Shown here: piece by piece, positions 1 through 6,232 of the stretch
How positions within the stretch are numbered: position 1 is the first letter of the stretch
How the letters are laid out: every line of letters begins with the position of its first letter
Assembly (NCBI GenBank): GCA_005884305.1
Contig: VAYL01000101.1
Location: 1,141 to 9,080, forward strand
Direction of reading: 5' to 3'
DNA from: Actinomycetota bacterium
GTDB taxonomy: Bacteria > Actinomycetota > Thermoleophilia > Solirubrobacterales > 70-9
DNA length: 7,940 nt
Made by a program: the position numbers and the translations under genes
Notes under the pieces: generated by a model
The model's database searches: none
The model's input: only the letters and a program-made list of their open reading frames with translations
Told to the model about the DNA's origin: nothing

Positions 1-789
1 CTTCCAGATGAGCGCCACGCAAAGGAGCGTCGCGGTGCAGGTACCCACCGTCTGGCCGGCGACGGCGCCCTTGACCCCGCCTCCCAGCACGAGGATCGTG
101 ATGATCGCCGCCAGGTTGAAGGCCGGTCGCGCGGCGTCGATCAGCACGAACGTGCGCGGGCGACCCTCGAACCAGATCACCATCTCGGCGAGCTTGAACA
201 CCGCCCAGACGGCTCCGGTGATGGTCGCGTACACGACGACGATGCCCTGGGTGGAGTCGCCCAGCAGGAACTGGGAAATGGAGCTCTGGAAGATCGAGAC
301 CGGCACGACGATCGCGACGGCCAGGAAGAGCGTCCACGCGAGTCCTACCCCCAGCGTGTAGGTCGGCCTGTTCGAGCCGACCTCCTCACCCTCGTCGTCG
401 TCCCCGGCGTCATCAGCATCGTCGTCCGAGATCCCGAACGTCCGCATCATCGTCCCCGGCTTGGAGACCACATGGATGATCTGAGTGACCAGGCCCGTGA
501 GGAAGAACAGCAGCGCGTAGGAGCCAAGGGAGTGCGGGCCCAGGAACCGTCCGACGAGCACCAGCGACGAGTAGTGGAGGATGTTGCTCAGGAAAAGCGA
601 GACCCCCTGGTAGCTCGAGTACTTCGCGAGATGCGCACCGAGAATCGAGCCGGTGCCGCCGGGGTGGCTGTGCTGGTACTTCTCTGGCTTGAGCGCGTCG
701 CTCTTGGCGGCCCGCGCGCGTCGGCGACGACGGCGTTTAGCGCCGGGGTCGGGCGCCGAGGCCCCTTGGTTCCGGTCGTCGTCGGCCAT
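1..789 (-). CDS. Polysaccharide flippase-like membrane protein (Wzx/MOP type), N-terminal part, 3' end outside window
   Basis: This reads as the first 263 residues of a multi-pass membrane protein resembling oligosaccharide flippases of the MOP superfamily (Wzx/RfbX-like), which move lipid-linked glycans across the cytoplasmic membrane. The frame is open to the left edge, so the C-terminal half is missing. Residues 19-29 form a run of basic residues (KRRRRRRARAAK), giving a cytoplasmic N-terminus. The stretch SYQGVSLFLSNILHYSS followed by VGRFLGPHSLGSYALLFFL (about 59-97) is typical of the first two helices of this family, including the 'LGPxxxGxYALL' signature. Further hydrophobic segments lie at about 146-166, 182-206, 213-236 and 240-262. 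An unusual acidic loop at 122-137 separates the second and third helices. ATG at 789 overlaps the stop of the upstream sulfotransferase by one base (TGATG), which fixes the start. The family call is by pattern only; another polysaccharide exporter of the same superfamily is possible. Confidence 0.8.
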   Translation of the reverse strand, partial: MADDDRNQGASAPDPGAKRRRRRRARAAKSDALKPEKYQHSHPGGTGSILGAHLAKYSSYQGVSLFLSNILHYSSLVLVGRFLGPHSLGSYALLFFLTGLVTQIIHVVSKPGTMMRTFGISDDDADDAGDDDEGEEVGSNRPTYTLGVGLAWTLFLAVAIVVPVSIFQSSISQFLLGDSTQGIVVVYATITGAVWAVFKLAEMVIWFEGRPRTFVLIDAARPAFNLAAIITILVLGGGVKGAVAGQTVGTCTATLLCVALIWK

Positions 790-791
790 CA
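789..791 (-). promoter_or_regulatory. TGATG stop/start overlap, ST4 to flippase
   Basis: The stop TGA of ST4 (791-789) shares one base with the ATG of the flippase-like gene (789-787). A CTGGGAC stretch just upstream is at best a weak ribosome binding site. Coupling suggests that the sulfotransferase and the exporter are made together. Confidence 0.75.
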
Positions 792-1757
792 GACGTCCCA
801 GATCGACCAACCGGACAGGTCGAGCCCGGTCAGGTCACGCAGCCGCCCGGCGTCGTCTCGCAGCGAACGCAGTGTCTCCGGAGGCAGCGCGCCGCGAACG
901 TCGGGGACGTCAATCGTGCGGCCCAGGGGAAGAATTCGCCCCGCGGCCGCACGGAACCGCGGCGCCGAGACCCTTCCGCGGCGGCGGTCGATGCTCTGCA
1001 TCAGCTGCGTGATCGGATTGCCGCGCCGCTTGCGGGAGGTGCGGTGACGCTGCGTGGCGAACCCGGGATGCGAGAAGGCGGGGTCGACGCCGGCGAACTC
1101 GAAGATCCGGCGTAGCGTTTCGTTCCGCTCGTTGCGGAGCTGCTCCTGCTCGATCACCAGCACGCGCTCGAACGGATAGAACCGCAGGAAGCGCTGGAGC
1201 TGCGCGTAGTAGTGGCTCCGCGCGAGATAGGAGGTGTTCGGGTGCAGCAGAGTGGTTCGCAGATCGCCCTTCTCCCGGCGCTTGGCGTAATTGTGAACCC
1301 AATGCGCCGCGATCCGGTCGATCGGATCACGCACCATGTAGAGCAGCTTCGCGTCCGGGACGATCGAGTGCATCCGCTCGGGCACGTCGAGGTGCTGCGG
1401 GTAGGCCGTGTAGTTGGGCGATGCCTCGCTCCTGACCTTCGCGCTCGCGTCGAAATGGCTGCGATACCAGTCGACCCCCATTGGCCAGTTGCGCTCGGCG
1501 ATGAAGAAGTTGAGCTCCTTCGGCCGAGACACGGAGATCTCTGGATGGAGGCTCAGGTAGTAGTGAAGCCCGCTGGTCCCGCACTTTTGGGCCCCGATGA
1601 CGATCAGGTTCGGCAGCGCGCCCGCCTCCGTACGCACGCCGTCGGCCGCGGCGTGCTCGTGCGCTTCGGTGGTGGCGGGAGTCGCCTCAGGCGTAGTCCT
1701 CGTGCCGGTGGAGGCCTCCATCGTCAGCCAGGGTACAAGCCGAGCCACCCGTTCCAT
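789..1757 (-). CDS. Sulfotransferase domain protein (ST4), PAPS-dependent, carbohydrate-type subfamily
   Basis: A 322-residue soluble protein of the PAPS-dependent sulfotransferase family, which transfers sulfate from 3'-phosphoadenosine-5'-phosphosulfate to a hydroxyl or amine. The 5'-phosphosulfate loop is clear at 53-69 (VIGAQKCGTSGLHYYLS, with Lys58). It is followed by HPEI and KELNFF at 71-85, ASPNYT at 112-117, and the 3'-phosphate motif MVRDPIDRIAAHW at 141-153. SHYYAQLQRFLRFYP (181-195) and VLVIEQEQL (199-207) match the usual later elements. This GAQKCGTS style resembles heparan/carbohydrate sulfotransferases and differs from the GGTGRSGT style of the other three family members here. 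Residues 1-48 are a Thr/Ala/Glu-rich, probably disordered extension with no membrane anchor or signal peptide, so it should act in the cytoplasm. The start is uncertain: ATG at 1721 (residue 13) is an alternative, and neither has a good Shine-Dalgarno. It begins 28 bases after the glycosyltransferase and overlaps the flippase by one base, suggesting that it modifies a glycan before export. Confidence 0.9.
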   Translation of the reverse strand: MERVARLVPWLTMEASTGTRTTPEATPATTEAHEHAAADGVRTEAGALPNLIVIGAQKCGTSGLHYYLSLHPEISVSRPKELNFFIAERNWPMGVDWYRSHFDASAKVRSEASPNYTAYPQHLDVPERMHSIVPDAKLLYMVRDPIDRIAAHWVHNYAKRREKGDLRTTLLHPNTSYLARSHYYAQLQRFLRFYPFERVLVIEQEQLRNERNETLRRIFEFAGVDPAFSHPGFATQRHRTSRKRRGNPITQLMQSIDRRRGRVSAPRFRAAAGRILPLGRTIDVPDVRGALPPETLRSLRDDAGRLRDLTGLDLSGWSIWDV

Positions 1758-1785
1758 GGGGCGTGGTTACCGCATTTGGGCGCGT

Positions 1786-3414
1786 TTAATGCCTGTTCCC
1801 GACCTCGAGGACGCGCGGAGGGCGCGGGCGATGAGCCAGGATCAGGTCCAGGCGGCGCCGGCGAAACTCGTCGTAATCGACGCCGGAGAGCTCCGCCTGG
1901 CGCTCGCCCGGCCCCGGAATGTGCTCGACGCCGGTTCCGGCCCTCCAGACCTCGCCGATCGCCAGGGAGTCGGTGACCACGAGCACTCGGTTCGGCGGGG
2001 CGGCAGCGGTCTCGATCTCCTCGAGAATCTCCGCCTCGCTCGCGCCGAACGCGAGGATCAGAGTGCGCAGGCGCGGCAGCGAGATCGTCTGCCCGACCAA
2101 CCGAACGAGCGTCTTGGGAAGGGTCCGAACGAACACCCAAGCTCGGGCCGGTGACCCCCAGCGGACGGGCCGCCGAGCGGCGCGCCGAGAAGGCCCTTCC
2201 CCGTCCCTGAGTCGGGGGCTAAAGCCGCCTCGCAGTCCGTGCTCGGCAGCCTTCTCGCCCCGCCCCTCGGCACCCCTTAGCTGACCCAGCTGTTCGAGCC
2301 AGCGGGCCGCCTCGGCGGCGCCGTTGTCCTGTCGGAGCTCCTGCAGCCTTTCCTTCATTGCCGCGCGACGGTCTGCGTCGAGGAGCTCGCCCAGGCGGTC
2401 GCCGATCCGCTCGTCCCCCGGGCCATCCACCGCCAGGCCCACGCCAGCCTCCGCGGCGTAGCGCGCCCGCGCGGGCTGGTCGTCCGTCTCGCGGCGCATC
2501 GGAACGAACAGCGTCGGCACGCCGAAACGGATCAGCTCGTGAAACACGTTGTACCCGGCCGCAGCGACCGCGCCGTCGAACGCCGCGTAGTAGCGACTCA
2601 TGGGATACGTGGAGTGGAGGTGGACGATCCCCTCCGGCACGTCCAGCAGGCCCGCGAGCGCCGACGATGCCGCCGCCACCTGGACGTCATCTTGCCCGGC
2701 GAGCACACGCAGGCAGCGATCGGTCGCTGCCGCCACCTCGGCGCCCTGGCCGAGCTGTACGAGGATCGTGGGCTTCTCCGGGTCCAATCCCAGTTCCCGA
2801 GCAGCCTCGTCGCGCGGCAGGAGCTCGGAGTCGTCCAGAAAGACGATCGGGTCGACCTGATGGGCGTCGGCGCGGCGGGAGCTTGTCGGGCCCGAATCGG
2901 CGTCGGCCGCGAACTCGCCCGGCTCCAGGATCGCGTCGAACAGATCGCTTCGCGTGAGCGGGGCCGTGCTGGCCCCGCGCTGCCACAGGCCTCGCCGGCA
3001 CCAGACGGTAACCGGGACCTGCTTCATCGCGGCCAGCAGCGGGTCGTACGGAAGGATCCCGTCGAAGAGCAGGACGCTCGGCTCAGCCTCGGCGATGGCG
3101 ACCCGCAGGCGGGCCGCCGTTCGGCGCGACCAGAGGAAGTCGCTGCCGGCGCCGACGCTGCCGTGCGACGCCATGTACTCGACCGGAAAGCCCAGCTCCC
3201 GAACCACCGGGGCGGCGCGGGAAAGCGTGATGAACAGCGACTCGACCTGCGGGTCGAGGCGGCGCGCGATCGCCATCGATCGCGTCAGGTGCCCTAGCCC
3301 AGTGCCGTTCGACGACACGAACATGATTCGCCGTCCGGAACCAGCCGCGCCAGTTCCCGACAGCCGCCTGGGCTGGTTCCTCACCGCTCGCCCGTCCTGG
3401 ACTCGCTCGGCCAT
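1786..3414 (-). CDS. MurG-like GT-B glycosyltransferase with extra C-terminal domain
   Basis: A 542-residue protein. Residues 29-375 look like a complete GT-B glycosyltransferase of the MurG/UDP-glycosyltransferase type, which transfers a sugar from a nucleotide sugar to an acceptor. The N-terminal glycine loop is SSNGTGLGHLTRSMAIA (34-50), and LLFDGILPYDPL follows at 115-126. The donor-binding half contains TILVQLGQG (216-224), HLHSTYPMSRYYAAFDGAV (265-283), and the diagnostic GYNVFHELIRFGVPTLFVP (287-305) with DDQPARA (311-317). Residues 376-430 are a polar Arg/Gly/Pro-rich linker. Residues 430-542 form an additional domain with hydrophobic strands (LRTLILAFG, RVLVVTDSLA, LDLILAHR, PRVLEVG) whose function I do not recognise. 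I chose ATG at 3414 because it overlaps the upstream stop by one base (TGATG) and has a GAGGCGGAAG stretch just upstream. The frame extends 44 codons further to 3546, but that part lies wholly inside ST3. No membrane segment is seen; it probably acts at the inner face of the membrane. Donor and acceptor are unknown. Confidence 0.9.
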   Translation of the reverse strand: MAERVQDGRAVRNQPRRLSGTGAAGSGRRIMFVSSNGTGLGHLTRSMAIARRLDPQVESLFITLSRAAPVVRELGFPVEYMASHGSVGAGSDFLWSRRTAARLRVAIAEAEPSVLLFDGILPYDPLLAAMKQVPVTVWCRRGLWQRGASTAPLTRSDLFDAILEPGEFAADADSGPTSSRRADAHQVDPIVFLDDSELLPRDEAARELGLDPEKPTILVQLGQGAEVAAATDRCLRVLAGQDDVQVAAASSALAGLLDVPEGIVHLHSTYPMSRYYAAFDGAVAAAGYNVFHELIRFGVPTLFVPMRRETDDQPARARYAAEAGVGLAVDGPGDERIGDRLGELLDADRRAAMKERLQELRQDNGAAEAARWLEQLGQLRGAEGRGEKAAEHGLRGGFSPRLRDGEGPSRRAARRPVRWGSPARAWVFVRTLPKTLVRLVGQTISLPRLRTLILAFGASEAEILEEIETAAAPPNRVLVVTDSLAIGEVWRAGTGVEHIPGPGERQAELSGVDYDEFRRRRLDLILAHRPRPPRVLEVGNRH

Positions 3415-3416
3415 CA
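3414..3416 (-). promoter_or_regulatory. TGATG stop/start overlap, ST3 to glycosyltransferase
   Basis: The stop TGA of ST3 (3416-3414) shares its last base with the ATG of the glycosyltransferase (3414-3412). A GAGG-containing purine stretch lies about 10-15 bases upstream. This junction decides the glycosyltransferase start. Confidence 0.75.
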
Positions 3417-4181
3417 GGCTTCCGCCTCGTACGCGCGGCGCAGCGTCGGCGCCGCATGATTGGACTCGGCCTCGAGCTCGCCGAGCGTTCGCTCGTAGCG
3501 GCGCGTCGTCCACCAGCGCAGCGGCCCGCGCACCTGGCTCCGCCACCGGCCCCGGTCGGCGTCCGCGAACTCGATCGACAGGTGCTCCTCGGGGATCGCG
3601 TACGGCGCGCCGTCCTCCTCCCCCCTCACCCCACGCTCGATCTCACGCAGCTCGCCGGCCCACCACTCGAGCGCTGCCGGGATCCGGTACACGGCGACGG
3701 CGTCCGACTCGACCGCATCCGCGGCCACGGCACGGCCGTCGCGAACAACGTGGACGAACCTCGCCCCCGGAACCAGGCGCGTGAGGGTCTGCGCCTCGAA
3801 GAGGTTGTCGGGGCTCGCCTCGACGAGCGTCTCGCCAGCCGGATCGGGCAGCAGCTCGCCGACGAGCGCCCAGAAGAGATCCCGGCAGGCCTGAAGCGGA
3901 TCGGCGTCGTAGCCGGAGCGAAGCGCGGCGACCGCTGCGTCGAGCCGCTCGGGAGGCACTCGCTCGGCGATCTCCTCGGCCCGCAGCCGCTCCGCGAAGT
4001 CGTCCAGGCCGATGCGCCCGTTGAGCACGGCCGGGATCCCCCACGGATCGCTGTGGAAGCGCACCGCGAGCGGGATCGGCGTCACGCCCGGCCCGGCTGC
4101 GAGCCGCGCGGCCACCGAGGCGGCACCGCTGAACGGCGTCCCGCCGACGAAGATGACCTCGGGCTGCTCCGGCAAGGTCAC
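3414..4181 (-). CDS. Divergent short sulfotransferase-family paralogue (ST3)
   Basis: A 255-residue protein clearly related to its two upstream neighbours. It has the same N-terminal FVGGT strand-loop, PIPLAVRFHSDPWGIPAVL (35-53), the LQACRDLFWALVGELL helix (96-111), and a well-kept 3'-phosphate motif FVHVVRDGRAVAA (142-154). The tail NHAAPTLRRAYE matches CAPLLRRTYE and CAPLLRRTLD of the others. Two things are odd. The PAPS loop reads GGTPFSGA (13-20) instead of GGTGRSGT, losing the Gly-Arg and the Thr. Compared with ST1, roughly 35-40 residues are also missing between LSIEF (201-205) and GRWR (211-214). It may be inactive, a regulator, or have changed specificity, so 'sulfotransferase' names the fold rather than a proven activity. 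It starts at GTG 4181, whose GTGA overlaps the ST2 stop by four bases. The frame is intact with normal high-GC codon use, so it is probably still expressed. Confidence 0.8.
   Translation of the reverse strand: MTLPEQPEVIFVGGTPFSGAASVAARLAAGPGVTPIPLAVRFHSDPWGIPAVLNGRIGLDDFAERLRAEEIAERVPPERLDAAVAALRSGYDADPLQACRDLFWALVGELLPDPAGETLVEASPDNLFEAQTLTRLVPGARFVHVVRDGRAVAADAVESDAVAVYRIPAALEWWAGELREIERGVRGEEDGAPYAIPEEHLSIEFADADRGRWRSQVRGPLRWWTTRRYERTLGELEAESNHAAPTLRRAYEAEA
4178..4181 (-). promoter_or_regulatory. GTGA stop/start overlap, ST2 to ST3
   Basis: The GTG start of ST3 (4181-4179) overlaps the TGA of the ST2 second frame (4180-4178). Because ST2 is frameshifted, ribosomes starting at 5187 would stop at 4702 and not reach this junction, which could lower ST3 translation. 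Confidence 0.7.
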
Positions 4182-4924
4182 GTGCTGGGCTGCGAGGCGA
4201 GCGTCCGCTCATACGTACGGCGAAGCAACGGGGCGCAGTGGTACTCCTCGCGCTCCAACCGCGCGAGGGTCGCCTCGTAGTGCTCCGTCACCTGCCGCTG
4301 CTCAGCGTCGTCGAGCCCCTCGCGCCAGCGCCCCCGGTTGGCGGCCTGGCCGGTCATCCGCAACTCGAAGAAGTCCCGCATCGGCTGCTCGTCCTCGACG
4401 CCGAGAAAGCTCAAAAGCTCCGCGTACGCCCCCGCGCGGTCGGCCCAGACGAGCTCGTCGAGGCTGATCAGATGAAGGCGCGACCGCTCGTCTGCGGACA
4501 GCCCCCTGGCCCCGATGTCCGCGAGGCGAAGCCGATCGGCCCAGAAGTCGATGCCCGAGATCGCGTCAGTCGGGTGGTGCGCCTTCTCGGCGAGGCCTAC
4601 CTTCGAGACGCCGGAGTCGCGGCCGTCGCGCACGCTATGGACGAAGCGCGCCTCGGGAAAGATGCGCGCCAGCTCGGGCGCTGCCGCGATCGAGAAGGTG
4701 CTCATCTCCACCACCGCCGGCTTTCCCGACGTCTCGCGAACCGGTACCACCAGGTCGTAGAAGAGGTCGCGCGACGCCTGGAGTAGGTCGCCGCGGTGCG
4801 CGCTCTCGAAGCGCACCACCGCATCGTCGAACCGTTCTCGGTCGATGATCTCATGCAGCCCACGGACCCGAACCTCGCCGCGCGGTCCGAGTCCGACGCG
4901 CTGTCGCAGGCGGAGCGCGACGAG

Positions 4925-4940
4925 GCTCTGCCGGTGAAGC
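4925..4940 (-). other. Probable frameshift site in ST2
   Basis: Reading the minus strand, the first frame ends plausibly with VPSGFTG, and the second becomes plausible from QSLVALRL, whose CAG codon is 4930-4928. One missing base around the TTCACCGGCAGAGCC stretch would join them as FTG-QSLV. The exact base cannot be fixed: any position between about 4985 (end of the conserved Trp-Trp) and 4870 (start of RGLHEI) would be compatible. No classical slippery heptamer (X XXY YYZ) is visible here, so a programmed slip is not supported. Confidence 0.6.
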
Positions 4941-5183
4941 CGGAGGGCACGATCACGCGGGATCCCACCCGAACGCGGTGCCACCAGTACGTCCGCAGCT
5001 TGCGAATGAACTCCTCGGGGCTCGTGCGCCCGGCAACAACGTCGGCGAGGCCCTTGGGGTGGCAGTGAAACCGGCACTCGATCGGCACCGCAGCGAAGCG
5101 GGAGTGCTGCCCGAGAAGCTCGGCGAGAACCGTGGTGCCGCTGCGCCCCGTCCCCCCGACGAAGACGAGCTCGGCCCCCTCGC

Positions 5184-5187
5184 TCAC
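5184..5187 (-). promoter_or_regulatory. GTGA stop/start overlap, ST1 to ST2
   Basis: The GTG start of ST2 (5187-5185) and the TGA stop of ST1 (5186-5184) share bases, a common layout for translational re-initiation. A weak GGCAGGTGCGGG stretch lies upstream. This supports GTG as the ST2 start. Confidence 0.75.
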
Positions 5188-6206
5188 ACCCGCACCTGCC
5201 AGGGGGTCCCGTCGCCGGTTAGGAAAGCCAGGACGTCCTCATCCGGCGGACCCGCGCCCAGCGAACGGTCCAAGGTACGCCGCAGAAGCGGCGCGCACCC
5301 AATGCCGTCACGCTCGAGCCGGGAAACGATCTCCTCGTAGTCCCGCTCCAACACCCCCGCGCGCCGATCGCTGAGCCCGGCGCGCCAGCGCGCCGAGTGC
5401 GCGAGCTCGTGGCTCATGTGGCGGCGGTAGAAGCGCTTCATCTTCGGCTGGGGGTAAATCCGGACGAACCGGCAGAACGGCCGCAGGGCGCGCTGCCCGA
5501 GCAGCAGGAACTCGTCGAGGCTCACGGTGAGTAGGCGCTCCGGAGGGATGGCTCGCGCGCCCGCGTCGATGCTGCGGATGCGCTCCTCCCACCATCCGAG
5601 CCCCTGCCGGCGAGTGCGGGGATAGACGAGGCCGTGGGTCTGGGAGACTCGCGAAGCCGAGGCGTCGCGCCCGTCGCGGACCACGTGGATGAACTTGGCC
5701 TCCGGGAACAGGCGCGAAAGCGTCGCCCCCTGCGCGATCGTGTCGCAGCTCTGCTCAACGAGCGTGGGCGCCTCGGCGCGCTCCAGCCGCACGCCCAGCA
5801 GGTCGAAGAAGAGGTCGTGGCATGCCCCCTCGGGGTCGTCGTCGAAGGCGGGCTCGAACCTGGCGACGGCGAGCTCGAAACGGTCCTTGGGGACGAAGCG
5901 GTACAGGCCGCGCATGCGCCGGGTCTGAAAGCCGCGCCACCAGAACCCGCGCAGGCGGCGCAGGAACTGCTCCTTCGTCACCTCGCCCGAGAGCAGTCCC
6001 GGAAAGCCCCGGTCCTCGACGTGAAAGCGAACCTCGACGGGGACGAGCCCCATCTTCGAGTGCTTGCCGAGCAGCTTGGCGACCACATGCGTGCCGCTAC
6101 GCCCGGTCCCACCGACGAAGAGCACGGGCGGCGGCTTGGCGACCGGCCGGCCCTTCTCGTTGCGGAGAACCTCCGGCAGCTTGGTGGCTTCATTGGTGGC
6201 GGCCAT
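5184..6206 (-). CDS. Sulfotransferase-family protein (ST1), intact
   Basis: A 340-residue soluble protein of the PAPS-dependent sulfotransferase superfamily, of the bacterial 'GGTGRSGT' type (Sulfotransfer_3-like, from memory of the family). The phosphosulfate loop is VLFVGGTGRSGTHVVAKLL (28-46). PVEVRFHVEDRGFPGLL (56-72) follows, then FWWRGF, RGLYRFVPKDRFELAV (99-114) and the 3'-phosphate motif FIHVVRDGRDASASRV (172-187). The C-terminal half holds GLGWWEERIRSID (202-214), RLLTVSLDEFLLLG (224-237), ARWRAGLSDR and CAPLLRRTLDRSL. This gives the most complete reference copy for ST2 and ST3. I chose ATG at 6206 because it lies 26 bases after the stop of the upstream gene and directly precedes the conserved region. 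The frame continues to 6368, but those codons lie within the upstream gene. No Shine-Dalgarno is obvious. There is no signal peptide or membrane helix, so it should act in the cytoplasm. The acceptor is unknown; the neighbours suggest a glycan or glycolipid intermediate. Confidence 0.9.
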   Translation of the reverse strand: MAATNEATKLPEVLRNEKGRPVAKPPPVLFVGGTGRSGTHVVAKLLGKHSKMGLVPVEVRFHVEDRGFPGLLSGEVTKEQFLRRLRGFWWRGFQTRRMRGLYRFVPKDRFELAVARFEPAFDDDPEGACHDLFFDLLGVRLERAEAPTLVEQSCDTIAQGATLSRLFPEAKFIHVVRDGRDASASRVSQTHGLVYPRTRRQGLGWWEERIRSIDAGARAIPPERLLTVSLDEFLLLGQRALRPFCRFVRIYPQPKMKRFYRRHMSHELAHSARWRAGLSDRRAGVLERDYEEIVSRLERDGIGCAPLLRRTLDRSLGAGPPDEDVLAFLTGDGTPWQVRV

Positions 6207-6232
6207 CTGAGACGAAGTTAGTGGAGGCCGCT

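Larger units (their letters stand above)
4178..5187 (-). pseudogene. Sulfotransferase-family protein (ST2), broken by a frameshift near 4930
   Basis: Two overlapping frames together make one sulfotransferase of about 336 residues, close to ST1 at 340. The first frame, from GTG at 5187, encodes ELVFVGGTGRSGTTVLAELL (PAPS loop GGTGRSGT at 11-18), then IECRFHCHPKGL and FIRKLRTYWWHRVRVG. After about 4930 it becomes Ser/Arg-rich nonsense and stops with TGA at 4702. The homology resumes in the other frame from about 4930 to 4178: RGLHEIIDRERFDDAVVRFE, FVHSVRDGRDSGVSKVG (3'-phosphate motif), ISLDELVWADRAG, NRGRWREGL and CAPLLRRTYERTL. The change is equivalent to one missing base, or a -1 slip. The N-terminal part of the second frame upstream of about 4930 does not look like protein of this family. 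The start GTG overlaps the ST1 stop (GTGA), and the final stop overlaps the ST3 start in the same way, so the gene was built as part of this operon. All motifs are otherwise intact, so either the mutation is recent or it is a sequencing error. Confidence 0.8.

Noticed and set aside
1758..1785. Gap between the glycosyltransferase and ST4 as a terminator or promoter
   Set aside because: It is only 28 bases, with no stable hairpin followed by a T-run and no recognisable -10/-35 pair.
3415..3546. Upstream extension of the glycosyltransferase frame to a start at 3546
   Set aside because: It lies wholly inside the ST3 coding region, and the ATG at 3414 makes a one-base stop/start overlap with ST3. 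The extra 44 residues are Arg/Ala-rich and look non-coding.
4870..4985. Programmed -1 ribosomal frameshift in ST2
   Set aside because: No slippery heptamer or obvious downstream structure is visible, and the sulfotransferase family is not known to use this. Mutation or sequence error is simpler.
4931..5077. A start at 5077 giving a 299-residue separate protein for the ST2 second frame
   Set aside because: Its first ~45 residues are out-of-frame translation of the conserved N-terminal region and show no family similarity; the part from about 4930 on is the C-terminal portion of ST2.
6207..6232. Gap between the membrane protein and ST1 as a terminator or promoter
   Set aside because: It is 26 bases with no convincing hairpin, T-run or promoter boxes.
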